Below are positions 62,132-64,000 of a DNA stretch of 64,000 nucleotides, in pieces; within the stretch, counting starts at the first letter, position 1; each line of letters begins with the position of its first letter. Below the pieces are notes generated by a model. It searched no databases. It saw only the letters and a list, made by a program, of their open reading frames with translations, and was not told where the DNA came from. A program made the position numbers and the translations under genes. Source of the stretch: JBAYIE01 sp965279165 (GTDB lineage Bacteria > Bacteroidota > Bacteroidia > UKL13-3); the NCBI GenBank assembly GCA_965279165.1, contig OZ257140.1, positions 3,100,001 to 3,164,000 on the forward strand, written 5' to 3'.

Positions 62132-64000
62132 TCATAGCTTCTCCTTCAAGTATTTCGCCGTAAAACTCCTTTTGTTCTTAACCAAATCCTCCGGAGTTCC
62201 GGCAAATACAAGTTCGCCACCGTTATTACCGGCTTCAGGACCGAGGTCAAGTACCCAATCAGCACATTTAATAATTTCCATGTTATGTTCAATTACGATG
62301 ATACTATGTCCTTGGTTAATCAATGCTTGAAACGAATCGAGTAGCTTTTGGATATCGTGAAAATGTAAACCGGTTGTTGGTTCATCAAAAATAAATAATA
62401 CGTGTTCTTGTGTTTTTCCTTTGCCTAAAAAGGATGCTAATTTAACCCGTTGTGCTTCTCCTCCTGATAAAGTATTAGAAGATTGTCCAAGTTGAACATA
62501 GCCTAAACCTACATCCTGTAATGGTTGAAGTCGGGTATGAATTGCCCGTTCTGCTGAAAAGAATTCTAATGCTTCATCTACCGTCATGCGCAATACATCG
62601 CTGATACTTTTATGAAGATAGGTGGCATCCAATATTTCCTCCTTAAACCGGGCTCCATTACATTCTTCACAAGTTAAATGAATGTCGGCCATAAATTGCA
62701 TTTCAATGGTAACTTCTCCTTCTCCTGAGCAGGTTTCGCAACGACCTCCATCTACATTAAAAGAAAAATGTTGTGGCTTATAACCCCTCGATTTGGAAAC
62801 CGGTAAAGCGGCATACAATTCTCTTATTGCATCGTATGCTTTGATATAAGTTACCGGATTAGAACGGGATGATTTACCAATTGGATTCTGGTCAACCATT
62901 TCAATTTGTCTGATGGATTTGATATTACCTTCAAGCTTATCAAACGAGCCTGTTTTTTCTCCCGTGTAGGTTCCAAGGTGTTTTAATATTGCAGGATATA
63001 ATATCCCTTTGATCAAAGTAGTTTTACCGGAGCCCGAAACACCGGTCACAACGGTTAAGGTGTGCAATGGAATTGCTATATCAAGATTTTTTAAATTGTG
63101 GTGTCGTGCGCCTTTAATGGATATTAAATCAGTTGAAGTTCGTCGTTTATTTGGAACCGGAATGGTGATAGCGCCGCTCAAGTATTTTCCGGTTAAACTG
63201 TTTTTGTTTTTTAAAATAGCAGGCATTTTACCTTCGGCTATTAATTCTCCTCCATGTATTCCTGCAAGTGGACCGATATCCAGAATATGATCAGCCGTTT
63301 TCATTACGTCTTCATCATGTTCAACAACAACAACCGTATTACCTAAATCGCGTAAATTATGCAACACATGAATCAATCGTTCGGTATCCCTTGAATGCAA
63401 TCCGATACTAGGCTCATCTAAAATATACAGGGAACCAACCAAACTGCTTCCAAGGGAAGTAGCCAGATTTATTCGTTGCGATTCACCTCCTGAAAGGGAA
63501 TTCGACATGCGGTTCAATCCCAAATATCCCAATCCAACATTTTGTAAAAAATCCAACCTGCTTTTGATTTCAACCAACATGCGGGCAGCAATTTTTTGGT
63601 GTTGTTCGCTTAAAGTTAATTGATTAAAGTATGCTGCAGATTCGTCGATACTCATCAGCAATACCTCCGTTAAAAAACGGTATTTAGCAGGGTTTGATTT
63701 TGCTAATTTAGTATCCACTAATTTAACATAGTTGGCATCTTTGCGCAATCGTGTGCCTTTACAATCCGGACAAGTAGTTTTACCTCTGTAACGGGCTAAC
63801 ATAACCCGGTATTGGATTTTATAGGTTTGTTTTTCGAGGTCTTTAAAAAAACCATTTATTCCTTCCCAGGTCTTATCTCCCTGCCATAAAAAATCTTTTT
63901 GATCCGACGACAGTTCAAAATATGGTTTATGAATAGGGAATTTGTTTTTTACACTTTGTTTAATAAAGTAATTCTTCCATTCCTGCATTTTTTCGCCTTT
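62132..64000 (-). CDS. uvrA: UvrABC excinuclease subunit A, C-terminal portion (5' end outside window)
   Basis: The frame is open to the right window edge, giving about 622 residues of the usual 940 or so. It includes CPDCKGTRL (zinc-binding CxxC), SLSGGESQRINLATSLG (first ABC signature), YILDEPSIGLH, the second Walker A TVVTGVSGSGKTTL, CETCSGEGEVTIEMQF and CEECNGARF (second zinc finger), and NTLSGGEAQRVKLASFLG with FIFDEPTTGLH. It detects bulky DNA lesions. The N-terminal Walker A is missing because of the window edge. Confidence 0.95.
   Translation of the reverse strand, partial: KGEKMQEWKNYFIKQSVKNKFPIHKPYFELSSDQKDFLWQGDKTWEGINGFFKDLEKQTYKIQYRVMLARYRGKTTCPDCKGTRLRKDANYVKLVDTKLAKSNPAKYRFLTEVLLMSIDESAAYFNQLTLSEQHQKIAARMLVEIKSRLDFLQNVGLGYLGLNRMSNSLSGGESQRINLATSLGSSLVGSLYILDEPSIGLHSRDTERLIHVLHNLRDLGNTVVVVEHDEDVMKTADHILDIGPLAGIHGGELIAEGKMPAILKNKNSLTGKYLSGAITIPVPNKRRTSTDLISIKGARHHNLKNLDIAIPLHTLTVVTGVSGSGKTTLIKGILYPAILKHLGTYTGEKTGSFDKLEGNIKSIRQIEMVDQNPIGKSSRSNPVTYIKAYDAIRELYAALPVSKSRGYKPQHFSFNVDGGRCETCSGEGEVTIEMQFMADIHLTCEECNGARFKEEILDATYLHKSISDVLRMTVDEALEFFSAERAIHTRLQPLQDVGLGYVQLGQSSNTLSGGEAQRVKLASFLGKGKTQEHVLFIFDEPTTGLHFHDIQKLLDSFQALINQGHSIIVIEHNMEIIKCADWVLDLGPEAGNNGGELVFAGTPEDLVKNKRSFTAKYLKEKL

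Overview
The window reads as chromosomal DNA of a member of the Bacteroidota. Supporting this are type IX secretion (T9SS) sorting domains on two secreted proteins, several Bacteroidota-type outer-membrane porins, an N-terminally anchored TonB, TAnnTTTG-type promoters with almost no Shine-Dalgarno sequences, A+T-rich coding sequence and a dense set of intergenic palindromes and word-like repeats. No rRNA, tRNA or CRISPR array was recognised.

Region 1 (1 to about 25.2 kb, all + strand, mostly 0-20 bp gaps or overlaps) is most of a surface polysaccharide (O-antigen/capsule) locus. It holds two tandem SDR reductases (the first cut by the window edge), a GH57-type glycosidase/glucanotransferase, an aldose 1-epimerase, a GT-B-like protein, a Wzx flippase, a Wzy/WaaL-like protein, a CDP-paratose-2-epimerase-like enzyme, a GT2, a HAD phosphatase / ATP-grasp / class I aminotransferase trio, a GT4, the acetamidino-sugar trio (WbpG-type amidotransferase, HisH2, HisF2), a bi-domain dehydrogenase, a heparinase II/III-like protein whose reading frame has no standard start codon, a WecB epimerase, a second GT4, a 4,6-dehydratase (CapD/LegB type) and a LegC-type aminotransferase. 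Together these predict a repeat unit with amidinated and 4-amino-4,6-dideoxy sugars, polymerised and exported by a Wzx/Wzy route.

Region 2 (25.3-29.9 kb) is core metabolism: metF, metK and ligA, with two clear terminators between metK and ligA.

Region 3 (29.9-46 kb) alternates secreted or envelope genes (C-type-lectin/T9SS protein, lipoprotein, LTA-synthase-like sulfatase, three porins, a choice-of-anchor-B T9SS protein), a beta-CASP nuclease, a DinB-like protein and dcd with long gene-free gaps full of repeats. The most regular are an 11-unit, about 53-bp-period array of GTCCCTTTAGGGAC palindromes (39.2-39.75 kb) and a 241-248-bp tandem repeat (32.2-33.0 kb).

Region 4 (45.7-64 kb) is mostly housekeeping: a saccharopine/alanine-dehydrogenase-like enzyme, tyrS with a small operon, an IS4-family insertion sequence, rnhA, a GNAT enzyme, folC, tonB, an AlkD-like glycosylase, ffh, a LPP20-like lipoprotein, an AAA ATPase with iterons over its promoter, a DUF1456 protein and the C-terminal two thirds of uvrA running off the right edge.

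Most notable: the start-codon-less heparinase-like gene; HisF2 lacking the classical catalytic Asp11; an epimerase with Phe in place of the catalytic Tyr; the 53-bp palindrome array; several dispersed repeat families that begin only to the right of about 29.9 kb, some of which contribute gene stop codons; and the iteron-promoter-ATPase unit.
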